Assembly: GCF_003074135.1 (NCBI RefSeq)
Contig: NZ_PPDK01000001.1
Span: 3,100,001-3,164,000, forward strand
DNA from: Euzebya tangerina
Lineage (GTDB): Bacteria; Actinomycetota; Nitriliruptoria; Euzebyales; Euzebyaceae
Length of the DNA: 64,000 nucleotides
Direction of reading: 5' to 3'
Both the position numbers and the translations under genes were made by a program. Below the pieces are notes generated by a model, which saw nothing but the letters and a program-made list of their open reading frames with translations, was not told the origin of the DNA and did no database searches. Shown piece after piece: positions 9,213 through 17,438 of this stretch (position 1 is its first letter; each line of letters opens with the position of its first letter).

Positions 9213-10243
9213 GCTGCGGTCCCTCCAGAGCGCTCTGACGTGGCGGATGGGGCGCCGTTCTCGTCTCCCGTCAGTTGCAGGAACACCTCGTCCAGGGAGG
9301 CCCGACGCAGACCGAGGTCGTTGACCACGATGTTCGCCTCGCGCAGGGCACCGGCGACCTGCTGGACGGTTCGCAGACCGTCGTCGGACGTCGTGGGCAC
9401 CTCGAGGTCCGCAGTCGGGGCGGTCACGCCGTGTCCCGTCAGGCCGACCTTCTGCAAGGCCTGGCAGGCCGCCGGGATGTCGTCGGAGCTGCCGAGCAGG
9501 ATCTCGACGGTGATCCCCCCTGCGGCCTCCTTGAGCTCATCGCCGGTGCCGTCGGCGATGATCTTGCCGGCGTCGATGACCACGATGCGGTTGGCGAGCT
9601 GGTCGGCCTCCTCCAGGTACTGGGTCGTGAGCAGCAGTGTCGTGCCTTCGCTGACCAGCTCGCGGATCACGTCCCACATCTCGTTGCGGGTGCGGGGGTC
9701 GAGGCCGGTCGTGGGCTCGTCGAGGAAGAGGAGCTTCGGCGGCAGGATGACGCTGGAGGCGAGGTCCAGCCGTCGGCGCATGCCGCCGGAGTAGGTGGCG
9801 GCACGCCGGTCGGCCGCGTCGCCCAGCGAGAACCGCTCCAGCAGCTCGTCGGCTCGGGCCTGGGCGGACGCCGGCGTCAGCTGGAGCAGCTCGGCGAACA
9901 TCAGAAGGTTCTCGCGGCCGGTGAGCAGCCCGTCGACGGCAGCGTACTGGCCGGTGAGGGAGATCTGTTCGCGAACCCGATGCGGGTCCGCGGTGACATC
10001 GGTGCCGAAGATCCTGGCATAGCCATCGGTGGGGCTGAGCAGGGTGGCGAGGACGCGGACGAGGGTGGTCTTGCCGGCGCCGTTGGGTCCCAGCAGGCCG
10101 ACGACACCGCCTGGCTTGACCGTCAGGTCGACGCCATCCAGGGCCCGTGTGGTGCCAAAGACCTTGGTGACACCGGCGACTTCGATGGCTGGAACGGTAT
10201 TCGCTTGTCTGGAGCCGCCCGCATCGTCCGGAGTTGTCTTCAC
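9209..10243 (-). CDS. ABC transporter ATPase, DrrA-like (exporter 1)
   Basis: A 344-residue nucleotide-binding subunit. Walker A is GPNGAGKTT, the signature is YSGGMRRRLD, Walker B is LLFLDEPTTGLD, and the switch segment is LLTTQYLEEAD. The C-terminal ~100 residues are the DrrA-type extension that docks on the permease. The start is GTG at 10243: the box TAGGCT (10251-10256, minus strand) sits exactly 7 bases upstream, the leaderless pattern seen elsewhere in the window. A GTG two codons earlier has no such support. The long upstream extension of this frame is antisense to the MFS gene at 10331 and is rejected. Confidence 0.9.
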   Translation of the reverse strand: MKTTPDDAGGSRQANTVPAIEVAGVTKVFGTTRALDGVDLTVKPGGVVGLLGPNGAGKTTLVRVLATLLSPTDGYARIFGTDVTADPHRVREQISLTGQYAAVDGLLTGRENLLMFAELLQLTPASAQARADELLERFSLGDAADRRAATYSGGMRRRLDLASSVILPPKLLFLDEPTTGLDPRTRNEMWDVIRELVSEGTTLLLTTQYLEEADQLANRIVVIDAGKIIADGTGDELKEAAGGITVEILLGSSDDIPAACQALQKVGLTGHGVTAPTADLEVPTTSDDGLRTVQQVAGALREANIVVNDLGLRRASLDEVFLQLTGDENGAPSATSERSGGTAA

Positions 10244-10250
10244 CCGCACG

Positions 10251-10256
10251 AGCCTA
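10251..10256 (-). promoter_or_regulatory. -10 box of a leaderless promoter for DrrA-like exporter 1
   Basis: TAGGCT lies 7 bases before GTG 10243, so the transcript would begin at or next to the start codon. No convincing -35 is seen. Confidence 0.6.
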
Positions 10257-10266
10257 CCCACCGCCT

Positions 10267-10328
10267 CCCAGGGACTGCTCGTTCCCCTGGGTCGGGTTCC
10301 GCTGCACCAAGCTGTACTCTCCCGACCC
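10267..10328. repeat. Two overlapping inverted repeats before the MFS start
   Basis: CCCAGGG at 10267-10273 pairs with CCCTGGG at 10285-10291 (11-nt loop). GGGTCGGG at 10289-10296 pairs with CCCGACCC at 10321-10328, ending 2 bases before ATG 10331. The two pairings share bases 10289-10291, so in an mRNA they would compete. Confidence 0.45.
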
Positions 10329-10330
10329 TG

Positions 10331-11737
10331 ATGACGACCGCCTCGGACCCGACGCAAACGGGCCTGGCTGGTGACGGTGACGGGCACCCCTCGGAGACCT
10401 CCGGGATAACGGGGATGTGGCCGCTGTTCGTCGGCCTCGGGCTCCTGATGATCGGCAACGGTCTGAACGGCGCGGTCATCGGGGTCCGATCTGCCAGTGA
10501 GGGATTTGGCCTCACCATCACCGGTGTGATCATGGCCGGCTTCTTCGCAGGGTTCCTCCTGGCGCCCACGGTCGTATTCAGACTGCTCAGGACGGTGGGC
10601 CACGTCCGCGTGTTTGCCGGGCTGGCGTCCACTGCATCCAGCGCGGTCCTGGTGCACGCCATCGCTGTGTTCCCGGCGTCGTGGACGGCGATGCGCTTCA
10701 TCTTCGGCTTCTGCGTCGCTGGGCTGTACATCGTGATCGAGTCGTGGTTGGCGGAGATGACGACAGCCGCCAATCGCGGCCGGGTCATGGCCATCTACAT
10801 GATCGTGTGGTTGGCCGGGCTCGGCGCCGGCCAGTACCTCATCGCACTCGGTGACCCGACCACCTTCCGCCTCTTCATCGTCTCCTCGGTCCTCGTCTCG
10901 ATGTCGCTGGTGCCGATCACCCTCAAGTCGAGCACGGCGCCACCATCCGAGTCGGCTGAGAAGGTGTCCGTTCTCGAGCTCATCCGCATCGTCCCGACAG
11001 GTGTGATCGGCTCGTTCATGGGAGGCGCAACGGCTGGCATCCTGCTCGGGTTGGGAGCGGTGTACGCCACGGCGGTCGGTCTGTCGCTCGACCGAACCGG
11101 GACGTTCCTCGTGGCTCCGATGATCGGAGCGATGATCTTGCAGTGGCCGATAGGGCGGCTGTCGGACAGGGTCTCGCGCCGCCTCGTCATCTTCTTCGTG
11201 GCGCTGATCGGCCTGGCCACCTCGGGCAGCCTTGCCCTGATCCCTTCTCAAAGCGTCCTGGTGCTCGTGCTGATGGCGGCGCTCGGGGGGACGCTGTTCC
11301 CGCTGTACTCGCTGATCGTGTCGTACACCATCGACTGGGTGCCGCCCGGTAAGGTGAGCGGAGCTGCGGCGAAGCTGATCGGGATCAACGGATCGGGAGC
11401 GTTCCTGGGCCCGCTGGCCGCCGCACCGCTCATGTCGGTCTACGGTCCGAGTTGGTTCTTCTGGTGCATGGCCGTGGCCTTCGGCGTCGTCGTCGCCTAC
11501 CTGGCGTGGCGTCTGGTGGTCAAAGAGGCGATGCCTCGCGAACTGCAGAAGCAGTTCGTGCCCTTCCCTGCCAGGGCCGGGGCTCTCGCGATGTCGATGA
11601 CGGTCGAGAGCGTCCGTCAGGCGACCAAGATCGCCGCCGGGAGGGGTATCAGGATCCGTCGACACATGGCCAAGGACACGTCCCCAGCGTCGGACGGCGG
11701 CGACATCGGATCCGAGGTGCGGCCGCCACGTCGTTAG
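10331..11737 (+). CDS. MFS transporter, YcaD-like
   Basis: A 468-residue membrane carrier with about twelve hydrophobic segments, followed by a ~60-residue basic cytosolic tail. The segment GLYIVIESWLAEMTTAANRG between helices 4 and 5 matches the YcaD-type MFS signature, and GRLSDRVSRR is the MFS loop between helices 8 and 9. The ATG at 10331 gives a normal N-terminus; the frame opens far upstream but antisense to the exporter ATPase. It is divergent from the DrrAB-like operon, and its stop overlaps the S9 peptidase stop by 4 bases (convergent). Substrate not known. Confidence 0.85.
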   Translation: MTTASDPTQTGLAGDGDGHPSETSGITGMWPLFVGLGLLMIGNGLNGAVIGVRSASEGFGLTITGVIMAGFFAGFLLAPTVVFRLLRTVGHVRVFAGLASTASSAVLVHAIAVFPASWTAMRFIFGFCVAGLYIVIESWLAEMTTAANRGRVMAIYMIVWLAGLGAGQYLIALGDPTTFRLFIVSSVLVSMSLVPITLKSSTAPPSESAEKVSVLELIRIVPTGVIGSFMGGATAGILLGLGAVYATAVGLSLDRTGTFLVAPMIGAMILQWPIGRLSDRVSRRLVIFFVALIGLATSGSLALIPSQSVLVLVLMAALGGTLFPLYSLIVSYTIDWVPPGKVSGAAAKLIGINGSGAFLGPLAAAPLMSVYGPSWFFWCMAVAFGVVVAYLAWRLVVKEAMPRELQKQFVPFPARAGALAMSMTVESVRQATKIAAGRGIRIRRHMAKDTSPASDGGDIGSEVRPPRR

Positions 11738-13737
11738 GTTCCCGGGACGAACTCCGGCAAGTCGATCTCATCCGCTGGATCGAAGCCCAAGATGCGCCCG
11801 TAGAAGGCCAGCCGCGCCTCCAACGAGCGGGCCACGTTCTGGGGCTGGCGGAAGCCGTGCTGCTCACCCTCGAACAGCAGGTAGGCGTGCGCGATGCCGC
11901 GCTCCGCCATCGCGTCGACCATCACCTCCGACTGCGACGGCGGGACCACCCTGTCCTCATCGCCCTGCAGGACGATCATCGGCGTCCGCAGGGTGTCGAC
12001 GTGGGTGATGGGGGAGCGGTCGATGTAGACCTGCTCCTCCTGCGGCCAGCTGCCGACCATGGAGTCGAGGTAGCGGCTCTCGAACTTGTGGGTGTCGGTT
12101 GCCAGGGCGCGGAGGTCGGAGACGCCGAACAGGCAGCCGCCCGCCGCGAAGACATCGGTGGTGCAGAGCGCCAGCAGGGTCGTGTACCCACCGGCACTCC
12201 CGCCCTCGATGATGAACCGGTCGGGGTCGGCCAGGCCCTGGTCGGCCAGGTGGCGGGCGGCGGCGACGCAGTCGGTCAGGTCGTGCAGCCCCCAGTTGCC
12301 GCGGAGCGAGTCTCGGTAGGCCCGGCCGTACCCGACCGACCCGCGATAGTTGACGTCGACGACGGCGAACCCCCGTGATGCCCAGTACTGCGCCGTGGGC
12401 TGCAGGGAGGTGCTGGCCATACCTGTCGGCCCGCCATGCGTGAGCACGATCAGCGGAGGCGCCTGATCGTCCGGGCCACGGTGGGAGGCCGACGTCGGCG
12501 GGTAGTACAGGACGTGCGCCTCGGCGGTGCCATCCTCGGTCGGGAACGTGATCGGCTCAGGGACCGCCCCGACCCGGGTGGCCGGCGATGTCGGGATCTG
12601 GCTGAGGATCTCCGTCGTGCCAGAGGTGGGATCGATGCGCACCACGTTCGTCGTGACGCTCGGTCCGCCGGCGATCGCGATGACCTGGTCGCCCTGCCCG
12701 ACGGCGTTGCCGATGCTGGCATAGGGACCGGTGTCGACCGGCTCTCCTCGGGTGACCGGTTCCGCCGACGCCGCAGGGATGCGCCGAAGATGCCGAAAGC
12801 CGCCCTCGAACGTCGTCGCCAGCAGTTGACCGTCGTCGAGGGCCACCAGCACGGCAGGAACCGCCCAGCGGACGATCCCGCTGTCGAGCGGCTCCTCCTG
12901 CAGCCGGGTGACGCCGTCGGTGGCCGTCCAGGCGTAGACGTTCCACCAGCCGTCGGGATCGTCGGAGAACACCAGACGCTCGTCGTCGGTCCAGATGGCA
13001 TCGCACACGGCGCTGTCCGCGCCATCGCTGCCCGAGCCCGCCCCGCCGGCGATGTGGACCGGCTCGCCCACCCCCGCCGACGTCAGTGGCGCCGTCCACA
13101 GCTGCGCGGTGTCCCACGGCATGTCCGGGTGGTTCCACTGCACCCAGGCGATCGCCGTGCCGGACGGGTTGACCCACGGTCCGCCGACGAAATCAGGGCC
13201 GGTGACGAGCACCGTCGTCTCGCCCGAGTCGAGGTCGACGCGGACGATCTCGTTGACGGCCTCCTCCGCCCCGTGGATGTTGATGTTGGCCCGGGGTCGA
13301 TCGGCACCGTGGGTCTCCCGCACGGCCAGGAAGGCGTCGCCGCCGGGCAGCACCTGCATCCCCGCCCAGCGGATGCCGGCCGGCTCGGCTGGCTCGGGCG
13401 TCACGGGGAGGGCGGACCCGCCGTCCAACCGGTACACGCGCTGATCGGTGAAGTTGCTGGCCACGATCACACCGTGGCCGGCGCCGAGTGCTCCGCCGCC
13501 GTACTCCTGCACCCGCGTGCGGGCGTTGAACTCCGGCGGGGTGTGCACTTCGATCACGCCGTCCCCGCCGCGCGACCGGACGGCGTAGCGGCCGTGGTTG
13601 TCCGGGTCGCTCTGCAACCACAGGACCCGGTCCCCGTCCACGCGCACGTCGGCGAACGAGGCAGAGGCCCCCGCCAGATCCGCGGCCGAGAGAGGTGAGG
13701 GCCAGGTCCCGTAGGGCGCAACGGCTGAGGTGGTCAT
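11734..13737 (-). CDS. S9 family prolyl oligopeptidase-type peptidase
   Basis: A 667-residue protein with an N-terminal beta-propeller (about residues 40-390) and a C-terminal alpha/beta hydrolase domain. The catalytic serine is in IEGGSAGGYTTL, the aspartate is in the segment GDEDRVVPPS, and the histidine in EGEQHGF. No signal peptide is visible, so it is probably cytosolic. The ATG at 13737 is 7 bases downstream of a TAGAGT box, matching the leaderless pattern. The TA of that box is also the target dinucleotide of MITE copy 2, so upstream promoter sequence now comes from the element. Members (acylaminoacyl-peptidase group) cleave short peptides. Confidence 0.88.
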   Translation of the reverse strand: MTTSAVAPYGTWPSPLSAADLAGASASFADVRVDGDRVLWLQSDPDNHGRYAVRSRGGDGVIEVHTPPEFNARTRVQEYGGGALGAGHGVIVASNFTDQRVYRLDGGSALPVTPEPAEPAGIRWAGMQVLPGGDAFLAVRETHGADRPRANINIHGAEEAVNEIVRVDLDSGETTVLVTGPDFVGGPWVNPSGTAIAWVQWNHPDMPWDTAQLWTAPLTSAGVGEPVHIAGGAGSGSDGADSAVCDAIWTDDERLVFSDDPDGWWNVYAWTATDGVTRLQEEPLDSGIVRWAVPAVLVALDDGQLLATTFEGGFRHLRRIPAASAEPVTRGEPVDTGPYASIGNAVGQGDQVIAIAGGPSVTTNVVRIDPTSGTTEILSQIPTSPATRVGAVPEPITFPTEDGTAEAHVLYYPPTSASHRGPDDQAPPLIVLTHGGPTGMASTSLQPTAQYWASRGFAVVDVNYRGSVGYGRAYRDSLRGNWGLHDLTDCVAAARHLADQGLADPDRFIIEGGSAGGYTTLLALCTTDVFAAGGCLFGVSDLRALATDTHKFESRYLDSMVGSWPQEEQVYIDRSPITHVDTLRTPMIVLQGDEDRVVPPSQSEVMVDAMAERGIAHAYLLFEGEQHGFRQPQNVARSLEARLAFYGRILGFDPADEIDLPEFVPGT

Positions 13738-13744
13738 GATCCCG

Positions 13745-13750
13745 ACTCTA
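13745..13750 (-). promoter_or_regulatory. -10 box of the S9 peptidase, abutting MITE copy 2
   Basis: TAGAGT lies 7 bases before ATG 13737. Its first two bases (13749-13750) are the TA flank of the element that begins at 13751. Confidence 0.55.
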
Positions 13751-13910
13751 GTGGTCCGTAGGAGAAGATCTTTGCGCCAGCCGCGGTCAGCCGCGCGCCG
13801 CTGGCAAGGCGCGCGAAGCCGCCGCATGGCGGGTCATTCAAGCGAGCGCAACGCAGTCCAGCGGTGATGCGGGGGCCGCGGATGCCAAAGAGATTTGAAC
13901 TACGGACCAC
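13751..13910. mobile_element. 160-bp MITE-like element, copy 2
   Basis: The reverse complement of this unit equals the unit at 3977-4136 except for one base. Ends: GTGGTCCGTAG at left, CTACGGACCAC at right, an 11-bp perfect terminal inverted repeat. TA flanks both sides (13749-13750 and 13911-13912); the wider context is CTAG on each side, the preferred target reported for IS630-type transposases. The 321-base gap between the S9 and DUF6882-like starts holds this element plus a hairpin and a palindrome, and no gene. Confidence 0.88.
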
Positions 13911-13941
13911 TAGGCTCCTCTCCGACCCGCGGGCCCGATCT

Positions 13942-13959
13942 CTGAGCCGGACGGCTCAG
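13942..13959. repeat. Short hairpin
   Basis: CTGAGCC, loop GGAC, GGCTCAG: a 7-bp perfect stem in the gap upstream of the gene at 14059. It has no T-tract. Confidence 0.4.
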
Positions 13960-13970
13960 CGTGCTGCAGT

Positions 13971-13984
13971 TGCGCGATCGCGCA
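13971..13984. promoter_or_regulatory. 14-bp perfect palindrome, possible operator
   Basis: TGCGCGATCGCGCA is a perfect palindrome located 62 bases before the -10 box of the gene at 14059. It contains GCGATCGC. A regulator binding site is possible but no regulator gene is adjacent. Confidence 0.3.
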
Positions 13985-14045
13985 GTTCTTCGGCCAGGGG
14001 CGAGGATCTCCACGATCGCGCCGAATCGAGCGCGAGGGCGACCCG

Positions 14046-14051
14046 TAGGCT
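14046..14051 (+). promoter_or_regulatory. -10 box of a leaderless promoter for the DUF6882-like gene
   Basis: TAGGCT with 7 bases to ATG 14059; fixes the start and implies little or no leader. Confidence 0.6.
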
Positions 14052-14058
14052 GGCGACC

Positions 14059-14715
14059 ATGCTCATCCTGGACCTGGCCGCCGAGCACGTCCCCGCCACC
14101 TTGCTGCGACAGCAACGACTCGCGGCCCTGGTCGGGGACCGGGTCCTGGACGTCGACCTCGACTCCGGTGTCGCCCGCTTCGAGGCCGAGGGAGACGATG
14201 CCGATCCGCTCACCTTCGATTTGCAGGTCATCGGCAGCGTCAACGAGGCCGAGCAGTCCTTCACCTGGGGCTGGGCCACCGGCGGCGATCCTCGCCTGGT
14301 CACCGGCGTGGCCGCTCTGCGGGACTACGGCGTGGAGCATAACGTGGCCGAGCTCACCGAGGCCATCTGGCACACCGACGACGTCGACCCCTTCCTGCTG
14401 GCCGCCATCGCCCGCGGCTGGTGCCAGGCCGACGCGATGTACCGGGCCCCCGCGCCGGGTGGCGCCGTGTACCTGCTCCTCGGCGACGTCGACCTGCCCC
14501 CGGCGACCGCGCCCCAGGTGGTCCAGGCACTGACCACGGGGATCGCGCTGACCCCCATGGACCATCGGGCCGCCGCTCTCTCGCTCTTCGGCGACAACGG
14601 CTTCTCCGTCACCGGCATGGATGACCTCGTCGTGGCGAGCGTCGACGGTCAACTGGTCAACGTCGTCTACACCGAGGACGGCACGATCGCCGACGTGACG
14701 GTCAGCCGCCTCTAG
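14059..14715 (+). CDS. DUF6882-like protein of unknown function
   Basis: A 218-residue soluble protein. The segment around residues 55-75 (FDLQVIGSVNEAEQSFTWGW) and the later VYLLLGDVDLPP resemble the DUF6882 family, which has no known function. It is moderately acidic, with no signal peptide or membrane segment. The ATG at 14059 is supported by the TAGGCT box 7 bases upstream; an earlier ATG at 13864 would run through the MITE-like element and is rejected. It lies 62 bases before leuS on the same strand, but leuS has its own -10-like box, so they are probably separate transcripts. Confidence 0.6.
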   Translation: MLILDLAAEHVPATLLRQQRLAALVGDRVLDVDLDSGVARFEAEGDDADPLTFDLQVIGSVNEAEQSFTWGWATGGDPRLVTGVAALRDYGVEHNVAELTEAIWHTDDVDPFLLAAIARGWCQADAMYRAPAPGGAVYLLLGDVDLPPATAPQVVQALTTGIALTPMDHRAAALSLFGDNGFSVTGMDDLVVASVDGQLVNVVYTEDGTIADVTVSRL

Positions 14716-14764
14716 GACCAGACGCGCGTCCCGGCCGCCAGCGCCACGGAAACGGCCCGATCGC

Positions 14765-14770
14765 TACCCT
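14765..14770 (+). promoter_or_regulatory. -10 box of a leaderless promoter for leuS
   Basis: TACCCT with 7 bases to ATG 14778. No leader, T-box or other riboregulator can therefore precede leuS. Confidence 0.6.
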
Positions 14771-14777
14771 CGGCGCC

Positions 14778-17396
14778 ATGTCGGAGACCACCCACCTGTA
14801 CAACCCGAGCGACATCGAGCCCAAGTGGCAGCGGTACTGGGAGGAGGGGCAGACCTTCCGGGCCACCGAGGACCCCGACCGGCCCAAGTACTACGCGATG
14901 CCGATGTTCCCCTACCCCTCGGGTAGCGGCCTCCACGTCGGCCACCCGGAGAGCTACACGGCCGTCGACCTCGTCGCCCGGTACAAGCGGATGAGGGGGT
15001 TCAGCGTCCTCCACCCGATGGGCTTCGACGCCTTCGGCCTTCCCGCCGAACGCGCCGCCCAGCGGGACGGGATCCACCCGGGGGTCATCACCGACCAGCG
15101 GATCGAGTACTTCACCACCCAGATGAAGGCCATCGGGTTCTCCTACGACTGGTCCCGGGAGGTCGTCAGCTCGCACGCCGACTACTACCGCTGGACCCAG
15201 TGGATCTTCCTCAAGCTGTACGAGAAGGGCCTGGCCTACCTGGAGGACGTCCCCGTCTGGTGGTGTGCGGCGCAGGGAACCGTGCTCGCCAACGAAGAGG
15301 TGGTCGACAACCGCTACGTCGAGACCGGCGATCCGGTCGAGCGGCGCAACATGCGGCAGTGGATGCTGCGCATCACCGACTACGCCCAGGAGCTGCTGGA
15401 CGATCTGGACAGCGAGGGCTTGCAGTGGCCCGAGGGGGTCCTCGAGATGCAGCGCCAGTGGATCGGTCGGTCCGAGGGGGCGGAGGTGACGTTCCGGGTC
15501 GCCGGTCAGGACGATGACGAGGACGATCGGAGCTTCCTGGTCTACACCACGCGGCCGGACACGCTGTTCGGTGCCACGTACTGCGTGCTGGCGCCCGAGC
15601 ACGAGCTGGTCGCCGAGATCACCACCCAGGCGCAGCGCGAGACCGTTGAGGCCTACGTCGCGCAGGCCACCAGCAAGTCCGAGCTGGACCGGCAGATGGG
15701 TGGCGAGCGCAACAAGACCGGTGTCTTCACCGGCGCCTACGCCATCAATCCGGTGAACGACGAGCGGGTGCCGATCTGGGTCGCTGACTACGTCCTGGCC
15801 ACGTACGGCACCGGCGCGATCATGGCCGTCCCGGCCCACGACGAGCGGGACCACGCCTTCGCCCGCACCTTCGGCCTGCCGATCGTCCCCACCTACACGG
15901 TGCCGGACGGCCATGACATCCAGGCCGAGGTGTACGTCTCCACGAGCGAGACGGTGGTCAACTCCGGGCAGTTCGACGGCATGACGACGGCTGAGATGAT
16001 GCCGGCCATCATCGATTGGCTCGAGGAGCACGGTCACGGCGAGCGGCGGGTCAACTTCAAGCTGCGGGACTGGCTGTTCTCGCGGCAGCGCTACTGGGGT
16101 GAGCCCTTTCCGATCCTGCACATCACCGACGAGGACGGGACGCCCACTGGTGAGATCGTGCCAGTCCCGTACGAGGATCTGCCGGTCGAGCTGCCACACG
16201 TGGACGAGTACAAGCCCACGACCACGGGCGAGCCACCGCTGGCCCGCGCCACCGAGTGGCTGCACACCACCGCGCCTGATGGTCGCCCGGCGTTGCGGGA
16301 GACCAACACGATGCCCCAGTGGGCCGGCTCCTGCTGGTACTACCTGCGCTACACCGACCCTGACAACACCACGGCGCCGTGGAGCCAGGACCGCGTCAAC
16401 TACTGGGGTGCCGTCGACCTGTACATCGGTGGGGTCGAGCACGCCGTGCTGCACCTGCTGTACGCCCGCTTCTGGCACAAGGTCCTGCACGACCTGGACC
16501 TGGTCCCCACGCGCGAGCCGTTCATGCGCCTGGCCAACCAGGGGGACATCCTGGCCAACAGCTACCGCGAGAGCGGCGGCAAATATCACCACCCCGACGA
16601 CGTCGAGGAGCGCCCCGGCTCGCCGGTCACCATGACGAGCGCCCACGACCAGTCCGAGGTGACGACCACCTTCTACGTCCGAGGAACCGACACGCCGGTC
16701 GAGCAGAAGGCCGGGAGGATGGGCAAGAGCCTCAACAACGGCGTGGACCCGATGGATGTCATCGCCCGGTACGGCGCCGACAGCCTGCGCCTGTACGAGA
16801 TGTTCATGGGCCCGCTGGAGCAGACCAAGGTGTGGAACACCAGCGGGGTCGAGGGTGTCCACCGGTTCCTGTCGCGTGTCTGGCGCCTGTTCATCGACAC
16901 CGACACCGGGGCGCTGCGGGAGATGGCCGCCGAGACCTCTCGTGAGCAGCTCCGCGCGCTGCACACCGCCATCCGCGAGACCACGACCGGGATCGAGGAC
17001 CTGAAGGTCAACACGCCGATCGCCAAGATGATGGAGCTGGTGAACACCTGCTCGGGCGAGACCATGGCCAGGCCGGAGATGGAGCAGTTCCTGCTCATCC
17101 TCTCGCCCTACGCGCCGCACCTGGCGGAGGAGCTGTGGTCCCGGATGGGCCACGACACCACGCTCGCCTACGAGGCCTGGCCGGAGTGGGACGAGGCGGC
17201 CTTGGCCGTGGACTCGATCACCATCGCGATCCAGGTGCAGGGCAAGCTGCGCGGCACCGTCGAGGTACCGAGTGAGGCGTCGAAGGATGACATCCTGGCG
17301 GCGGCGAAGGACGAGGTCGCAGACCACCTGGACGGCAAGGAGATCCGCAAGGAGATCGTGGTCCCCGGCCGTCTGGTCAACTTCGTCGTCGGGTAG
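14778..17396 (+). CDS. leuS: Leucyl-tRNA synthetase
   Basis: An 872-residue class I aminoacyl-tRNA synthetase that charges tRNA-Leu. The HIGH-type motif is in PYPSGSGLHVGH near residue 50. The CP1 editing domain spans about residues 230-420, with YTTRPDTLFGATY and AVPAHDERDH. The KMSKS-type loop appears as RMGKSLNNGVDP, a variant of the sort found in actinobacterial enzymes. The anticodon-binding domain follows, then the C-terminal domain ending in GRLVNFVVG. The length is normal for the bacterial enzyme. glpK begins 42 bases downstream on the same strand. Confidence 0.97.
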   Translation: MSETTHLYNPSDIEPKWQRYWEEGQTFRATEDPDRPKYYAMPMFPYPSGSGLHVGHPESYTAVDLVARYKRMRGFSVLHPMGFDAFGLPAERAAQRDGIHPGVITDQRIEYFTTQMKAIGFSYDWSREVVSSHADYYRWTQWIFLKLYEKGLAYLEDVPVWWCAAQGTVLANEEVVDNRYVETGDPVERRNMRQWMLRITDYAQELLDDLDSEGLQWPEGVLEMQRQWIGRSEGAEVTFRVAGQDDDEDDRSFLVYTTRPDTLFGATYCVLAPEHELVAEITTQAQRETVEAYVAQATSKSELDRQMGGERNKTGVFTGAYAINPVNDERVPIWVADYVLATYGTGAIMAVPAHDERDHAFARTFGLPIVPTYTVPDGHDIQAEVYVSTSETVVNSGQFDGMTTAEMMPAIIDWLEEHGHGERRVNFKLRDWLFSRQRYWGEPFPILHITDEDGTPTGEIVPVPYEDLPVELPHVDEYKPTTTGEPPLARATEWLHTTAPDGRPALRETNTMPQWAGSCWYYLRYTDPDNTTAPWSQDRVNYWGAVDLYIGGVEHAVLHLLYARFWHKVLHDLDLVPTREPFMRLANQGDILANSYRESGGKYHHPDDVEERPGSPVTMTSAHDQSEVTTTFYVRGTDTPVEQKAGRMGKSLNNGVDPMDVIARYGADSLRLYEMFMGPLEQTKVWNTSGVEGVHRFLSRVWRLFIDTDTGALREMAAETSREQLRALHTAIRETTTGIEDLKVNTPIAKMMELVNTCSGETMARPEMEQFLLILSPYAPHLAEELWSRMGHDTTLAYEAWPEWDEAALAVDSITIAIQVQGKLRGTVEVPSEASKDDILAAAKDEVADHLDGKEIRKEIVVPGRLVNFVVG

Positions 17397-17438
17397 GTTC
17401 CCTCTTCCACGCCAGCGACGAGGCCAGGAAGAGTTGCC

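Noticed and set aside
9209-11665. Long N-terminal extension of the DrrA-like ATPase
   Set aside because: The extra ~470 codons lie antisense to the MFS gene, are low-complexity in composition and precede the natural start at 10243.
17397-17438. Riboswitch or terminator between leuS and glpK
   Set aside because: The gap is only 42 bases with a ribosome-binding site and no stable hairpin seen.
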